The notes: generated by a model not told the origin, from the sequence alone. DNA of 64,000 bases from Salinithrix halophila (GCF_042650125.1 NZ_JBHSAP010000004.1:118130-182129); one strand, 5' to 3'. Counted from the first letter of the stretch, positions 17,333 through 26,537 are shown. Program-made: numbers and translations.

Positions 17333-17376
17333 AAAAAAAGGCGAATGTTTCCCATCATTTGGGGATGAACCTCGCC
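17333..17376 (-). terminator. Terminator of the tRNA unit
   Basis: On the minus strand, aaggcgaggttcatcccc pairs imperfectly with tgggaaacattcgcctt and is followed by TTTTTATTTT. It lies just downstream of the tRNA-Met gene. Confidence 0.75.
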
Positions 17377-17383
17377 TTCCCTT

Positions 17384-17460
17384 TGGTAGCGGCGGAGGGT
17401 CTCGAACCCCCAACCTCACGGGTATGAACCGTACGCTCTAACCAGTTGAGCTACGCCGCC
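17384..17460 (-). tRNA. tRNA-Met(CAT), elongator
   Basis: A 77-nt cloverleaf with encoded CCA. The acceptor GGCGGCG pairs with CGCCGCT through a terminal G-U pair, as in the B. subtilis elongator tRNA-Met. The anticodon arm TACGG-TTCATAC-CCGTG has anticodon CAT, and the T arm contains GGTTCGA. The position between the divIC cluster and spoIIE matches the tRNA pair found in B. subtilis. Confidence 0.93.
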
Positions 17461-17532
17461 ACATTCAAAAGGGGAGGTGTCAGGCTTAGGGTTTCCCCCG
17501 GGGCCTGAAACCCTTCCCCTTTCCTTTTTAAT

Positions 17533-17608
<76 letters not shown>

Positions 17609-17685
17609 TCAGTCACGAATATTATTATATAAAGGATCTGCGACTGTGTCAAGGGTATTTTTCAATTCCGATGGCTGGCAACATG

Positions 17686-18924
17686 CTACGGATAGAGGAG
17701 GTATTTCTCCCGCTCCCTTTTGAATTCCTTTAGTTCTTTCTGGAAACCGGCTAGGATCTTCTTGGCGGGAACCCCTGCGTCAATCCGGGACCGGACCCGG
17801 TCGGACCCGGTCAGTTTGTCGATCCAATAGGAATCTCCGTCTTTGCGCCAGGCAAAATCTTTGGGATAGAGCCTTTTTGTCTCCTGAATCACCGTTAGGC
17901 CGGTCAGGATTGGGTCAAACCGCTTCGGATCCTCCACGTGAAGCTGGACTCCGCCCACGGTTTTCCCTTGATATTTGGAAAAAGTCGGGGTGAAGTAGGC
18001 CTCCCGGAAAGAGACTCCCGGAAGCCCAGCATCATTCAGGGCTTCGGCCAATTCCCAGCCTTTGATGTAAGGAGCCCCTAATAACTCAAAAGGGCGGGTC
18101 GTTCCCCGGCCTTCGGAGAGGTTCGTCCCTTCAATCATGCCGGTACCGGGATAAACTAGGGCCGTATCCAAGGTGGGCATATTCGGGGATGGAAGCACCC
18201 AGGGAAGTTTCGTGTCAGAGTACAGCTGCTTCCGCTTCCACTTTTTCACTTTGACGATGTCCAAATCCACTTGGTGCTCGAGGAATTCGCCGTTGAACAT
18301 CTTGGCCAATTCCCCGACGGTCATCCCGTGTCGCTGCGGAATCGGGTAGAGTCCTACAAAGGAGCGGTACTCCGGCTTTAGTACAGAGCCTTCTACCTTG
18401 GTGCCGCCGATCGGGTTGGGGCGGTCCAGTACCATAAAGGGGATGTCCCGCTGTGCGGCCGCCTCCATTGCATAAGCCATCGTGTAAATATAAGTGTAAT
18501 AGCGCGTCCCCACATCTTGAATGTCGAAGACAAGTACATCCACCCCGTCGAAGAGGGGAACCATCTCACCCGGCTTCTTTCCATAGAGATTGATGAAGGG
18601 TAGTCCCGTACGAGGGTCCTCATAGGAACCGGGCTCATCCCCGGCCTGTTCACTTCCCCGAACACCGTGTTCCGGTCCGTACACTTTCACCACGTCGATC
18701 CCTTCATCCAACATCGCATCCAGGGCATGTCGGTAGTCCCGCGTCATCCCGGTCGGGTTGGTGATAAACCCCACCTTTTTCCCCTTCAACAGTAGAGGAT
18801 ATTCCAAAAGCACCTCCAGGCCCGTTTTCACCTTTCCCTCCCGTTTGCCGTTCACCTCGTCAGAACCTAGCAGACTGAAGGACACTACCATGACCAATCC
18901 CGTTATCCACGCCCGCTTTTTCAT
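17686..18924 (-). CDS. namZ: Exo-beta-N-acetylmuramidase NamZ (DUF1343)
   Basis: 412 residues with an N-terminal signal peptide (about 1-25), then a NamZ N-terminal Rossmann-like domain and a C-terminal domain. Conserved stretches include GKKVGFITNPTG, YGPEHGVRG, FDIQDVGTRYYTY, VLDRPNPIGG and EGTNLSEGRGTTRPFE. NamZ removes terminal MurNAc from peptidoglycan fragments during cell-wall recycling. I chose the ATG at 18924, seven bases after ggaggg. The gene is an insertion between the tRNA pair and the K+ channel gene; other murein-recycling genes are not nearby. Confidence 0.92.
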   Translation of the reverse strand: MKKRAWITGLVMVVSFSLLGSDEVNGKREGKVKTGLEVLLEYPLLLKGKKVGFITNPTGMTRDYRHALDAMLDEGIDVVKVYGPEHGVRGSEQAGDEPGSYEDPRTGLPFINLYGKKPGEMVPLFDGVDVLVFDIQDVGTRYYTYIYTMAYAMEAAAQRDIPFMVLDRPNPIGGTKVEGSVLKPEYRSFVGLYPIPQRHGMTVGELAKMFNGEFLEHQVDLDIVKVKKWKRKQLYSDTKLPWVLPSPNMPTLDTALVYPGTGMIEGTNLSEGRGTTRPFELLGAPYIKGWELAEALNDAGLPGVSFREAYFTPTFSKYQGKTVGGVQLHVEDPKRFDPILTGLTVIQETKRLYPKDFAWRKDGDSYWIDKLTGSDRVRSRIDAGVPAKKILAGFQKELKEFKREREKYLLYP

Positions 18925-19121
18925 CCCCATTCCCTCCCCGTGCCCGCCTTAAATAGGAAAGCCCTCTTCGATTCTATGCTGGATTCCCTGTGTCCATAGC
19001 CTTTTCCCCTTTAGGATTCCCCTAATTTTTTCTTTCACGTGCCTGCCGATTCCTTTCCCGTTTTTCATTGAGCTTCAACTATAATACAATGAGATGGATT
19101 CCATGAAGGAGCCTTTGCCCT

Positions 19122-20468
19122 ATGAATGGTAAACTGAAGAGGTTGACACCTGTACAATTAATCGTGATTCTCTATTTTACAGCGATTCTGATCTCCACCA
19201 TCCTGCTGTCCTTGCCGATCGCCCACCGTCCGGGTGTCCAACTTCATTTCCTAGATGCCCTATTCACGGCAAGCAGTGCGGTCAGTGTGACAGGACTCAC
19301 TGTCGTCAACACCGCCGAAACCTTCAGTCCTGTCGGTATCACTTTTCTCCTTGTCATCCTTCACTTCGGCGGCATCGGTTTTATGACACTGGGTACCTTT
19401 CTCTGGTTGGCCACAGGCCAACGCATTGGCATTCAACGCCGGCAGATGATTATGGTGGATCAGAATCAGACCGATCTGTCCGGACTCGTACGCCTGATGA
19501 AAAACATTCTGTTTCTGTCCCTGTTGATCGAAGCAGTCGGGGCGCTGGTATTGGGTCTATACTATTATTGGGTATACGGCTACAGTACAGCGGATGCCCT
19601 ACTCTTCGGTGTTTTTTCTTCTGTCTCCGCCTTTACCAACGCGGGTTTCGATATCTTTGGGAATTCTCTCTTCCGCTTTTCCGGGGACTACTTTGTCCAG
19701 TCCGTTACCATTCTATTGCTGATTGCTGGTGGAATCGGATTTCCGGTCTTAGTAGAAGCGAAAGAATGGCTGTTCGCCTCTGATCGACGCCGTTTTCGTT
19801 TCTCTCTCTTCACCAAGGTGACCGTCACGACCTATTTTCTCCTGCTGGCTTTTGGGGTCATCACTCTTTGGCTGCTAGAATCCGACCGCTTTCACGCAGG
19901 CATGTCATGGCATCAAACGTTTTTCTATACTTTGTTCAACTCGGTGACCACTCGCAATGGAGGCCTGGCGACCATGGACCTCAACGAATACTCTTTGCCT
20001 TCCCAGCTAGTGATCTGCTTTTTAATGTTCACTGGTGCGAGTCCATCCAGTGTAGGTGGAGGGATACGGACCACAACCCTGGCCGTTGTCATTCTAACGG
20101 TCATCAGTTATGCTCGGGGGCAAAACCATGTCCGCCTTTTCCGCAGGGAGTTTCTGGATACGGATGTAAAGAAAGCCGCTATTGTATTTGTCACTGCCGT
20201 TATGCTGGTCTCCCTCTCCACCATTCTCTTGGCTGTGGAACAACCGGGAGCCCCCTTTAACCAAGTATTGTTCGAAGTCTGCTCTGCCTTTGGAACCACC
20301 GGTCTATCGCTGGGAATTACACCGGATTTGACCCAACCGGGGAAATGGACCATTCTCACTTTGATGTTTGTCGGTCGAATCGGCATCCTCTCCTTATTGT
20401 TCCTGATGCGCAACCCTACCTCACCTGATGTATACCGCTATCCACGGGAACGGGTCATCATCGGATAA
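19122..20468 (+). CDS. KtrB/TrkH-family potassium uptake channel subunit
   Basis: A 448-residue membrane protein with the four M1-P-M2 repeats of the Ktr/Trk family. The pore-loop glycines are visible: SVTGLTVV (about 58-65), TNAGFD (about 176-181), TRNGGLATMD (about 284) and FGTTGLSLGI (about 392). It would take up K+ together with a cytosolic RCK subunit (KtrA/KtrC), which is not encoded here. It is one of the few plus-strand genes and is divergent from namZ across about 190 bp. Orphan ktrD-like genes are known in Bacillus, where KtrC is unlinked. Confidence 0.92.
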   Translation: MNGKLKRLTPVQLIVILYFTAILISTILLSLPIAHRPGVQLHFLDALFTASSAVSVTGLTVVNTAETFSPVGITFLLVILHFGGIGFMTLGTFLWLATGQRIGIQRRQMIMVDQNQTDLSGLVRLMKNILFLSLLIEAVGALVLGLYYYWVYGYSTADALLFGVFSSVSAFTNAGFDIFGNSLFRFSGDYFVQSVTILLLIAGGIGFPVLVEAKEWLFASDRRRFRFSLFTKVTVTTYFLLLAFGVITLWLLESDRFHAGMSWHQTFFYTLFNSVTTRNGGLATMDLNEYSLPSQLVICFLMFTGASPSSVGGGIRTTTLAVVILTVISYARGQNHVRLFRREFLDTDVKKAAIVFVTAVMLVSLSTILLAVEQPGAPFNQVLFEVCSAFGTTGLSLGITPDLTQPGKWTILTLMFVGRIGILSLLFLMRNPTSPDVYRYPRERVIIG

Positions 20469-20480
20469 ATGTTTAACAAA

Positions 20481-20525
20481 CAAAGAAGCCGTCTTCCCAT
20501 CCAGGGAGACGGCTTCTTTGTTTTC
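20481..20525. terminator. Bidirectional terminator between ktrB-like and divIC
   Basis: A long perfect stem (aaagaagccgtctccc / its complement) with T tracts on both strands, shared by the two convergent genes. Confidence 0.88.
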
Positions 20526-20898
20526 AGGGCTGATCAGGTAAGTCGTACACTTCTTCATTCAGCTTCCTGTAACCCATCTTTCGTGCCAACTCGTCCAAAT
20601 ATGCCTCATCCTGAAGGAGTTGAATCTCCTTTTTCAGGGCGGCCTGCCGCTTCTTTAGCTGGACCAATTGTTTCTGCTTCACTGCCAGTGCGGCTTCCCG
20701 TGCCTCGATACGCTGGGATTGGCCCCAGAGTTCTACCCCGCTCCATATGAAGAAGGTTAGCATCAGGAGCAACCAGATCCACCGGCGGCGGCGAACCCCT
20801 GGATGCAGGGCACGGGGTGGCTTTTTGTCTTGACCCGGTTGGGAAGATCGGGACGATCGTATAGAGACGACATTGGCTGGGCTTCCTTTGTTCACCAT
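20524..20898 (-). CDS. divIC: Cell division protein DivIC (FtsB/DivIC family)
   Basis: A 124-residue bitopic membrane protein. A basic N-terminal tail (RRRRW) is followed by one helix (about 40-58) and a coiled coil rich in Q/K/L (about 60-100). It ends with the LARKMGYRKLNEEVYDLP motif of the family. It works with FtsL and DivIB at the divisome. I chose the ATG at 20898 because aaagga lies eight bases upstream; an ATG three codons earlier is too close to that site. It is the last gene of the minus-strand yabP-yabQ-divIC group. Confidence 0.93.
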   Translation of the reverse strand: MVNKGSPANVVSIRSSRSSQPGQDKKPPRALHPGVRRRRWIWLLLMLTFFIWSGVELWGQSQRIEAREAALAVKQKQLVQLKKRQAALKKEIQLLQDEAYLDELARKMGYRKLNEEVYDLPDQP

Positions 20899-21030
20899 TC
20901 CTATCATCCTTTATCCAAGCAAAATCCAAACGGTAGCTCCCTGTTCATCTAAAAAACCGAGACAGTTCTAGGTGCCAACCGAATGATCTCGAGGGGAGAC
21001 GGTTTCGGGAGTCACCCACAAATGGGAGCC

Positions 21031-21618
21031 CTACTCGTCTCCATTGTTGTCCCGGCGCTTGAATAGACGGATCAGGATGTGAATTCCCTTCAACGCCGGG
21101 CGCCAAACCGGTTCGGCCCAATCACGGATTCTCCTTCCAAATGGGGCGAACAGGCGGCCAACCGGGGCAAGGAGCCGTAACAGGATACGCAGGATTCCCC
21201 GAAATAGAGCCGTCACCAGCAGGAGTAGCCGGAGAATCAGCGACCACAGAGTAGCCAGCGGGACCCATAAGGTCAGGTATAAAACCCGGAGAGACAGGTG
21301 AATCGTATATTCCACCAGCCGCAGGCCCCATTGGATTACCCGTGTCACAGCAGGGCTAAACCAGGCATGATAGGCGAGCCAGCCCATCACTACGGCGACG
21401 AAGACGGTAAACCGGAGTTCCCCCCAGTTGCTCCACATCAAAAGTCCGAACACGATACCGGCTGCCGCCGTCCAATACAAAAGGTCGACGAGGGAAATCA
21501 CCCAGCCTCTCAGGCGAAAACGACGGGCCATTATCCGGTAGGTATCCAGCAACATGCCCATAAGCCAACCGGAACCCAGCATCATTCCCAGCGTCATCCA
21601 CTGGGTAGAGAGTGTCAC
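21031..21618 (-). CDS. yabQ: Spore cortex biosynthesis protein YabQ
   Basis: A 195-residue membrane protein with four hydrophobic helices in the first 100 residues or so and a long, arginine-rich, amphipathic C-terminal part. YabQ is made in the mother cell, sits in the outer forespore membrane and is required for cortex formation. Its start overlaps the end of yabP by four bases, so the two are translationally coupled. The position next to divIC is the conserved order. Confidence 0.9.
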   Translation of the reverse strand: MTLSTQWMTLGMMLGSGWLMGMLLDTYRIMARRFRLRGWVISLVDLLYWTAAAGIVFGLLMWSNWGELRFTVFVAVVMGWLAYHAWFSPAVTRVIQWGLRLVEYTIHLSLRVLYLTLWVPLATLWSLILRLLLLVTALFRGILRILLRLLAPVGRLFAPFGRRIRDWAEPVWRPALKGIHILIRLFKRRDNNGDE

Positions 21619-21914
21619 CGGAATAACCTGCCCAAGAGGCTTTTTGCCTTCTCTCCGCGAGGAGCGCCGTCATCCAGATAGCTCATTTCGTAGAACTCTC
21701 CCTGGATCGCGACACGCCCCGCTTCGAGATCCAGGCTTTTAATGTGGAGGTTGTTCCCCCGGATCCCTAAGTACCCGCATTCCGTCTGAAGAAGAAATTC
21801 TTCGCTGTCGAAGCTCTCCACCCCGATAACCCCTGAGACGTCAAGGGAATTGCGACCGACCATCACCACTTCGTGAGAAGCCCCCGCCGTAACCACTTCC
21901 TCCATCATGGGCAT
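21615..21914 (-). CDS. yabP: Sporulation protein YabP
   Basis: A 99-residue YabP/YqfC-family protein, beta-rich, with HEVVMVGRNSLDVSGVIGVESFDSEEFLL, where the N-R-x-x-L and F-D-S-E-E-F pattern is typical. It is needed for spore cortex formation in some bacilli. I chose the ATG at 21914, which follows aaagggggtac; a longer frame to 21944 lacks a site. It overlaps yabQ by four bases. Transcription by sigma-E is expected from the family. Confidence 0.92.
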   Translation of the reverse strand: MPMMEEVVTAGASHEVVMVGRNSLDVSGVIGVESFDSEEFLLQTECGYLGIRGNNLHIKSLDLEAGRVAIQGEFYEMSYLDDGAPRGEKAKSLLGRLFR

Positions 21915-21976
21915 GTACCCCCTTTCGGTACATGTTATGACCAAGGACAGGTTTTAGAACCCGGCGGGGACTGGTC

Positions 21977-22252
21977 TCAACTCCCAGTTCCGTCTCTATG
22001 TGGAGCCGATTGTTCAAGAAGCGTGTAAAGTTCGCCGGCTTCCGCTTTTTTGGTGGTCTCTTTGAGGGAATCCACCCGCACTTTCACCGTTTGGTTCCCA
22101 TAACGGACGGTAAGGGTGTCCCCCACTTCCACTTCAGTGCCGGCTTTAGCAGTCTTGCCGTTTACTTCTACCCGGCCCTGATCACAGACTTCTTTTGCCA
22201 GGGTGCGTCGTTTCACCAGCCGGGAAACTTTTAGGAACTTATCCAACCGCAT
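21977..22252 (-). CDS. rqcP: S4-domain RNA-binding protein RqcP (YabO/HslR type)
   Basis: A 91-residue protein whose first 60 residues form an S4 RNA-binding domain (MRLDKFLKVSRLVKRRTLAKE, then GRVEVNGKTAK and VGDTLTV). In B. subtilis, RqcP binds stalled 50S subunits with RqcH and supports C-terminal alanine tailing in ribosome quality control. It begins two bases after the hup stop codon, so hup and rqcP are one unit. The length fits the family (about 86-90). Confidence 0.93.
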   Translation of the reverse strand: MRLDKFLKVSRLVKRRTLAKEVCDQGRVEVNGKTAKAGTEVEVGDTLTVRYGNQTVKVRVDSLKETTKKAEAGELYTLLEQSAPHRDGTGS

Positions 22253-22254
22253 GG

Positions 22255-22527
22255 TTACTTAACGGCTTCTTTCAGTTTCGAACCTGCTTTAAAAGCGGGC
22301 ACATTGGATTCAGGAATCGTGATCGTCTGGCCGGTCTGGGGATTGCGACCGCTGCGGCTGGACCGCTTACGGGTTTCAAAGGTACCAAAGCCGATCAGCT
22401 GTACTCGTTCACCAGAACCGAGGGCACCAGTCACTTCATCCACGAAACCGTTGAGTACGGCTTCCACATCTTTTTTGGTCATCCCGCTTTTTTTCGAAAT
22501 CCGATCGATCAACTCTTGTTTGTTCAT
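22255..22527 (-). CDS. hup: DNA-binding protein HU (HBsu)
   Basis: A 90-residue HU protein: MNKQELIDRISKKSGMTKKDVE at the N-terminus, GFGTFETRKRSSRSGRNPQTG with the beta-arm tip (R-N-P) and a C-terminal PAFKAGSKLKEAVK helix. It is the major nucleoid-compacting protein. In B. subtilis hbs lies elsewhere, so its place between yabN and yabO is a lineage-specific arrangement. The site aggaggc precedes the ATG. Confidence 0.97.
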   Translation of the reverse strand: MNKQELIDRISKKSGMTKKDVEAVLNGFVDEVTGALGSGERVQLIGFGTFETRKRSSRSGRNPQTGQTITIPESNVPAFKAGSKLKEAVK

Positions 22528-22606
22528 ACAGAAAAAGCCTCCTTCTTTGAGGTGTGGGATATATACTTTCCGTCCGCCCCTTCAAATTCCTGCTTTACCG
22601 GATCAA

Positions 22607-24064
22607 TTATTCCTTTTCTTTCGCCTCATTCCACCAGGAGTCCAACGTATCCAACGGGAATTCCCCGACGGCCTTGCCAAACCAGCGTGCCCGTTCCTCA
22701 ACATGATGGAAGCGTCGGGTAAATTTCCGACAGGAAGTGAGTAAGGCCTGTTCCGGATCGACCCCAAATTTCCGGCTCAGGTTGACAGCGGAGAAGAGCA
22801 AGTCTCCCATTTCCGCTTCCTGGGTTGCTTCCTCCGCATGAAACAGTTCCTCCACTTCTTCCAGTAACTTCTCCTTGGCACCCGTTGCATCCTCCCAGTC
22901 AAAACCCGCCTTGGCCGCTTTTTTCTGGAGCTTATAGGCTCGGAGAAGGGCAGGAAATTCCGAGGGAACCCCTGCCAACAAGGAGGGGGCCTTCCCTATT
23001 TCCTCGGATCGTTCCCACTGTTTGATCTCGTCCCATTTTTGCTTGACCTCAGTCGCATTTTCCAGCTTCGCATCCCCGAAAACATGGGGGTGGCGCCGGA
23101 TCAGCTTATCAGCGAGATTCTGGATCACATCCCCAAGATCAAAGGACCCCTCTTCCCTCCCGATCTGGGCGTGAAGAAGCACCTGCAACAGCACATCGCC
23201 CAACTCGTCGGCCATCGCATCGGGGTCCTCTTGGGAAACGGCCTCCAGGAATTCATAAGCTTCTTCCAACAGATATGAGCGCAAGCTCTCGTGTGTCTGC
23301 TGACGGTCCCAAGGGCAGCCGTCTGGGGCCCGAAGGCGGGCTACGATCCCGGTCAGGGTGTCCAGGCGACGGTGCAATACAGCCTCAGAAGAAACAGGAG
23401 GGAGATAGACGGAAGTAAGATTGGTAAATCGGTCTTCCCGATCCAGTTCACAGAGAGGGACCTGGGTAATCGACTCCTCTCCGGCCACTCCCAGGGCCGT
23501 TGCTACGGTGACGAGGGTTTCATCCGGGTAAATCTCCATGAGAGAGAGCTTTACCTCAGAGGCGGTCATCCGATCGTAAACCTGAGAGATAAGAAGATGA
23601 CAACGGGGATCCAATTGATCCCCATCAAGGACCGTTCCGTCCAGAAGCAGGAACCCGTCGTTCGGATCAATGGCCAGCCGGGCAAAAGCGGTATCCAGGA
23701 AGCTGCCTCCCCCTTGGATATCTAGAACGATCCCATGGTCTCCCGCTTCAGCCAGCAACAACTGAACCGTGGTCTCCGCTACCATGGGATGACCGGGGAC
23801 AGCATAGGTAACCTCCCGTCCCCTGCCGGCCTCCTCCAATAACGTATCGGTAATCTCCCGGTAAACACCCGCGAAATCGGGATGTTTTTCATAGACGGGA
23901 TCAAAAGTTGTAAAACGGACTCCTTCCCCACGCAGCCAAGGCACTACTGGGTGTTCCCCCGTTCGCAACCACAGGTGTTCCGCCTCCTTCAATCGACGGA
24001 AGGTGCCGAGAGAGAGGCTTTCCTCATCCCCAGAACCTAAGCCAACGACCATAATCTTCCCCAT
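22607..24064 (-). CDS. yabN: Tetrapyrrole-methylase-like / MazG fusion protein YabN
   Basis: 485 residues. The N-terminal half (1-220) is a SAM-dependent tetrapyrrole (corrin/porphyrin) methylase-like domain (MGKIMVVGLGSGDEE, YAVPGHPMVAE). The C-terminal half holds two MazG NTP pyrophosphohydrolase modules, the first with the CPWDRQQTHESLRSYLLEEAYE, DELGDVLLQVLLHA metal-binding motif at about 250-310. It hydrolyses non-canonical or excess NTPs; the role of the methylase domain is unclear. It lies 13 bp behind yabM. Confidence 0.95.
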   Translation of the reverse strand: MGKIMVVGLGSGDEESLSLGTFRRLKEAEHLWLRTGEHPVVPWLRGEGVRFTTFDPVYEKHPDFAGVYREITDTLLEEAGRGREVTYAVPGHPMVAETTVQLLLAEAGDHGIVLDIQGGGSFLDTAFARLAIDPNDGFLLLDGTVLDGDQLDPRCHLLISQVYDRMTASEVKLSLMEIYPDETLVTVATALGVAGEESITQVPLCELDREDRFTNLTSVYLPPVSSEAVLHRRLDTLTGIVARLRAPDGCPWDRQQTHESLRSYLLEEAYEFLEAVSQEDPDAMADELGDVLLQVLLHAQIGREEGSFDLGDVIQNLADKLIRRHPHVFGDAKLENATEVKQKWDEIKQWERSEEIGKAPSLLAGVPSEFPALLRAYKLQKKAAKAGFDWEDATGAKEKLLEEVEELFHAEEATQEAEMGDLLFSAVNLSRKFGVDPEQALLTSCRKFTRRFHHVEERARWFGKAVGEFPLDTLDSWWNEAKEKE

Positions 24065-24077
24065 GGTATTCCCTCCT

Positions 24078-25715
24078 TCAGGATTTCAACAAACGAAAAC
24101 GGGTTAGGAGCCGGACTAGCTTGTGCCCCGCCTTAGGGATCCGCTCCAACTCCTCCCGCGTTAATCCGCCGAAACGAAACAGAGCGAGGGCATAGACCAG
24201 AGCGCCGACCGTGACACCCCCGAGAGCCGCCCCCGTCATCTCCCCCCGAAGGCTAAAGAGGCCGGAAATAGCTGCTCCCATCCCCGCCGCCGTCCCCCAG
24301 GCTGCTACTCCCATGGCGAAAGTGGCTGCAATCAGGGGTGGTAGCTTCCGACGAAAACGGAACAGGGTATGAACCCTACCCTTCAAAGCGACCAGGTTGA
24401 GGATGGCAGCCACTGCATACCCGGCAACCGTGGCCAAAGCGGCTCCTCGAATGTCCATACCCGGTATCAATAGCCAGTTGAGTGCCAGCTTCACCCCGAC
24501 GCCAATCAACAAGTTGCGCGCCGGTATCATCACATCGCCGAGCCCTTGCAGAATTCCCGAGGAGGTGATCGCAAGAGTGGAGAAGAGGGTCGTGAAGGAG
24601 AGAATCATTAAGGCTCTTGTCCCTGCATTGTCCTGGAACAGCATGATATTCGTTGGTTCCGCTACCACGGCCAGTCCCAGGGAAGCAGGAATCCCAAAGA
24701 GCAGGGTAAGGCGGAGCGCTAATGCCGAACGCTCCATCACTTCTCCTTCGTCCCTTCGGGCCCGGGAGGAGGCTACCGCCGGGACGATCGACAGCGAGAG
24801 CGCCGTGGCAAAGAAAGAAGCAAACTGGATTAAAGGCTGCCCCCGATCATACACACCCTTCGCCTCCACTGCCGCCTCCGCCTTCCAGCCGCTCACCGCC
24901 AACAGGTTGGCCACGGTAAAGGAATCCGCCAAGGCAAACAGGGGAAGCACCAATGCCCCCAAACAGATAGGAATAGATAGGTGGAGCAAGGTGCGTATGA
25001 GCTTCCATCCCGGCTCCGGGTTAGCGGGGCCTCCTGAATTTTTTGCCTGAGCCGCCTGCAGACGACCCTGTCGTCGGTTCTGGTTCCAGTAAAAAAGAAG
25101 GACAGCCAATCCGGCCGCCGCCCCGGTAAAGGCTCCAAAAACCGCCCCGGCACCCGCCCAGACGACTCCAGAACCCCTCTCCATGAACCACCAAGCGAGA
25201 AAAAGGATCGTTGCCACCCGTACTCCTTGCTCTACAACCTGAGAAACGGCGGTTGGTGTCATATTCTGATACCCTTGAAAAAATCCCCGAATCACCGACA
25301 TAAAGGGAACGAGCAACAAGGCAAAAGAGACCGAACGGATCGGCAAAGTCAAGAGCTTTGCACTTCCCATCCAATCTGCAATCCACGGCGCCCCAAGGTA
25401 CAACACGATAAAGAAAAGAAAACCCGAGACGCTCAGAATCCCGGATGAAAGGCGAAACACCTGCCGAGCTCCCGGCTCATCCCCCTCGGCAAGCCGCTCG
25501 GAAACCAGTTTCGAGATTGCTATAGGCACCCCCGCCGTCGCGATGGTCAACAGGGTACTGTAGAGGGGGTACACCTGCTGATAGACAAAGAGCCCTTCGT
25601 TTCCAGTAATATTTTGATAAGGAATCTTATAAACGGCACCCAGGAGTTTCGTGATAAAGGCAGCCACACCCAGGATCGCGGCCCCTTTCAGCAAGGATTG
25701 TTTCTCCGATGTCAT
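24078..25715 (-). CDS. yabM: MOP-superfamily lipid flippase, YabM/SpoVB type
   Basis: A 545-residue membrane protein with about 14 helices, of the polysaccharide/lipid II flippase branch of the MOP superfamily. It begins with LLKGAAILGVAAFITKLLGAVYKIP and contains GNEGLFVYQQVYPLYS, typical for SpoVB/YabM. It probably moves a cell-wall lipid intermediate across the membrane, perhaps during sporulation. It stands between spoVT and yabN as in B. subtilis. Family membership is firm; the lipid substrate is inferred. Confidence 0.9.
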   Translation of the reverse strand: MTSEKQSLLKGAAILGVAAFITKLLGAVYKIPYQNITGNEGLFVYQQVYPLYSTLLTIATAGVPIAISKLVSERLAEGDEPGARQVFRLSSGILSVSGFLFFIVLYLGAPWIADWMGSAKLLTLPIRSVSFALLLVPFMSVIRGFFQGYQNMTPTAVSQVVEQGVRVATILFLAWWFMERGSGVVWAGAGAVFGAFTGAAAGLAVLLFYWNQNRRQGRLQAAQAKNSGGPANPEPGWKLIRTLLHLSIPICLGALVLPLFALADSFTVANLLAVSGWKAEAAVEAKGVYDRGQPLIQFASFFATALSLSIVPAVASSRARRDEGEVMERSALALRLTLLFGIPASLGLAVVAEPTNIMLFQDNAGTRALMILSFTTLFSTLAITSSGILQGLGDVMIPARNLLIGVGVKLALNWLLIPGMDIRGAALATVAGYAVAAILNLVALKGRVHTLFRFRRKLPPLIAATFAMGVAAWGTAAGMGAAISGLFSLRGEMTGAALGGVTVGALVYALALFRFGGLTREELERIPKAGHKLVRLLTRFRLLKS

Positions 25716-25790
25716 GGGACCCTCCTTTCCTGTCCCGGCAGGCCCACTCCAGTATACACCCTACCGCCCAGGGATTGTATGTCCCCATGA

Positions 25791-25815
25791 GAAAAAGCAG
25801 GCGCATCGCCTGCTG
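25791..25815 (-). terminator. Intrinsic terminator of spoVT
   Basis: The stem gcaggcg-atg-cgcctgc is followed by TTTTTCTC on the minus strand, about 25 bp after the spoVT stop. Confidence 0.85.
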
Positions 25816-25838
25816 AATGCCCCGGACCGGGCGGAATT

Positions 25839-26381
25839 CTACTGTTCCATTTGTTTTCCAAGGAAAGCAGCTGCTGTGCTTGCAATCTTCATCTCGACGT
25901 CCCCCATCTTGGTCCCTTCCTTCTTGGAGAGGAGGATCACCGCTCCGATGGGGTCGCCACCGGCGTTGATGGGTACAATAATGTAAGATTCGTAAGGCTC
26001 CGGCATATCACGGATAATCTCCGCCCGTGCGGGAGAGGTTTCCTGCAGGGGTCTTCGCTGATCCATACAGGTTTCTACGATCCCCCCAATAGGTTTGTCC
26101 AAGTATTCCTTTTTGGATGCCCCGGAGACGGCGATCACGGTATCCCGGTCACAAATTAATGTGATGTGCTGCAGGCTTTCATAGAGGGATTCAGCGTATT
26201 CCTTGGCAAAGTCCCCCAATTCCCCTATCGGGGAGTACTTCTTCAGAATCACTTCACCATCGCGATCAACGAATATCTCTAGAGGGTCCCCTTCCCGGAT
26301 GCGGAGCGTTCGGCGAATCTCCTTGGGAATAACGACCCGTCCGAGATCGTCAATGCGACGAACGATGCCGGTTGCTTTCAT
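25839..26381 (-). CDS. spoVT: Stage V sporulation transcription regulator SpoVT
   Basis: 180 residues. The AbrB-like swapped-hairpin DNA-binding domain (1-50: MKATGIVRRIDDLGRVVIPKE, then EIFVDRDGEVILKKY) is followed by a GAF-like domain (about 55-178). SpoVT tunes sigma-G-dependent genes in the forespore. The N-terminus is strikingly close to AbrB, encoded at 55019-55291. It lies downstream of prsA-like and mfd but has a terminator on each side, so it is its own transcript. Confidence 0.97.
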   Translation of the reverse strand: MKATGIVRRIDDLGRVVIPKEIRRTLRIREGDPLEIFVDRDGEVILKKYSPIGELGDFAKEYAESLYESLQHITLICDRDTVIAVSGASKKEYLDKPIGGIVETCMDQRRPLQETSPARAEIIRDMPEPYESYIIVPINAGGDPIGAVILLSKKEGTKMGDVEMKIASTAAAFLGKQMEQ

Positions 26382-26460
26382 GGGTCTTGATGCCTCTCTT
26401 TCTGGATGGGTGTTCGAATCGGATCAGGCCGATATTCATGTCTGTCGATGGATACGCCCA

Positions 26461-26491
26461 TAGTGTTCATCCGTTGGCAAAATATTATTCA
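26461..26491 (-). promoter_or_regulatory. Possible sigma-G promoter of spoVT
   Basis: Minus strand TGAATA (26486-26491) and AACACTA (26461-26467) are 18 bp apart, close to the forespore sigma-G pattern. spoVT is sigma-G dependent in B. subtilis. It lies about 80 bp before the gene. Confidence 0.4.
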
Positions 26492-26510
26492 ACTGGTCAA
26501 TGGAGACATA

Positions 26511-26537
26511 AAAAAAGAACAGAGCTTGGCGCTCTGC
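26511..26537 (-). terminator. Intrinsic terminator of the prsA-like gene
   Basis: cagagc-gccaa-gctctg followed by TTCTTTTTTT on the minus strand, directly after the stop codon at 26545. Confidence 0.85.

Noticed and set aside
16732..17358. Longer form of the DUF402 protein starting at 17358
   Set aside because: It would start inside the tRNA terminator and adds 46 unrelated residues; the GTG at 17220 fits the family start and has a ribosome site.
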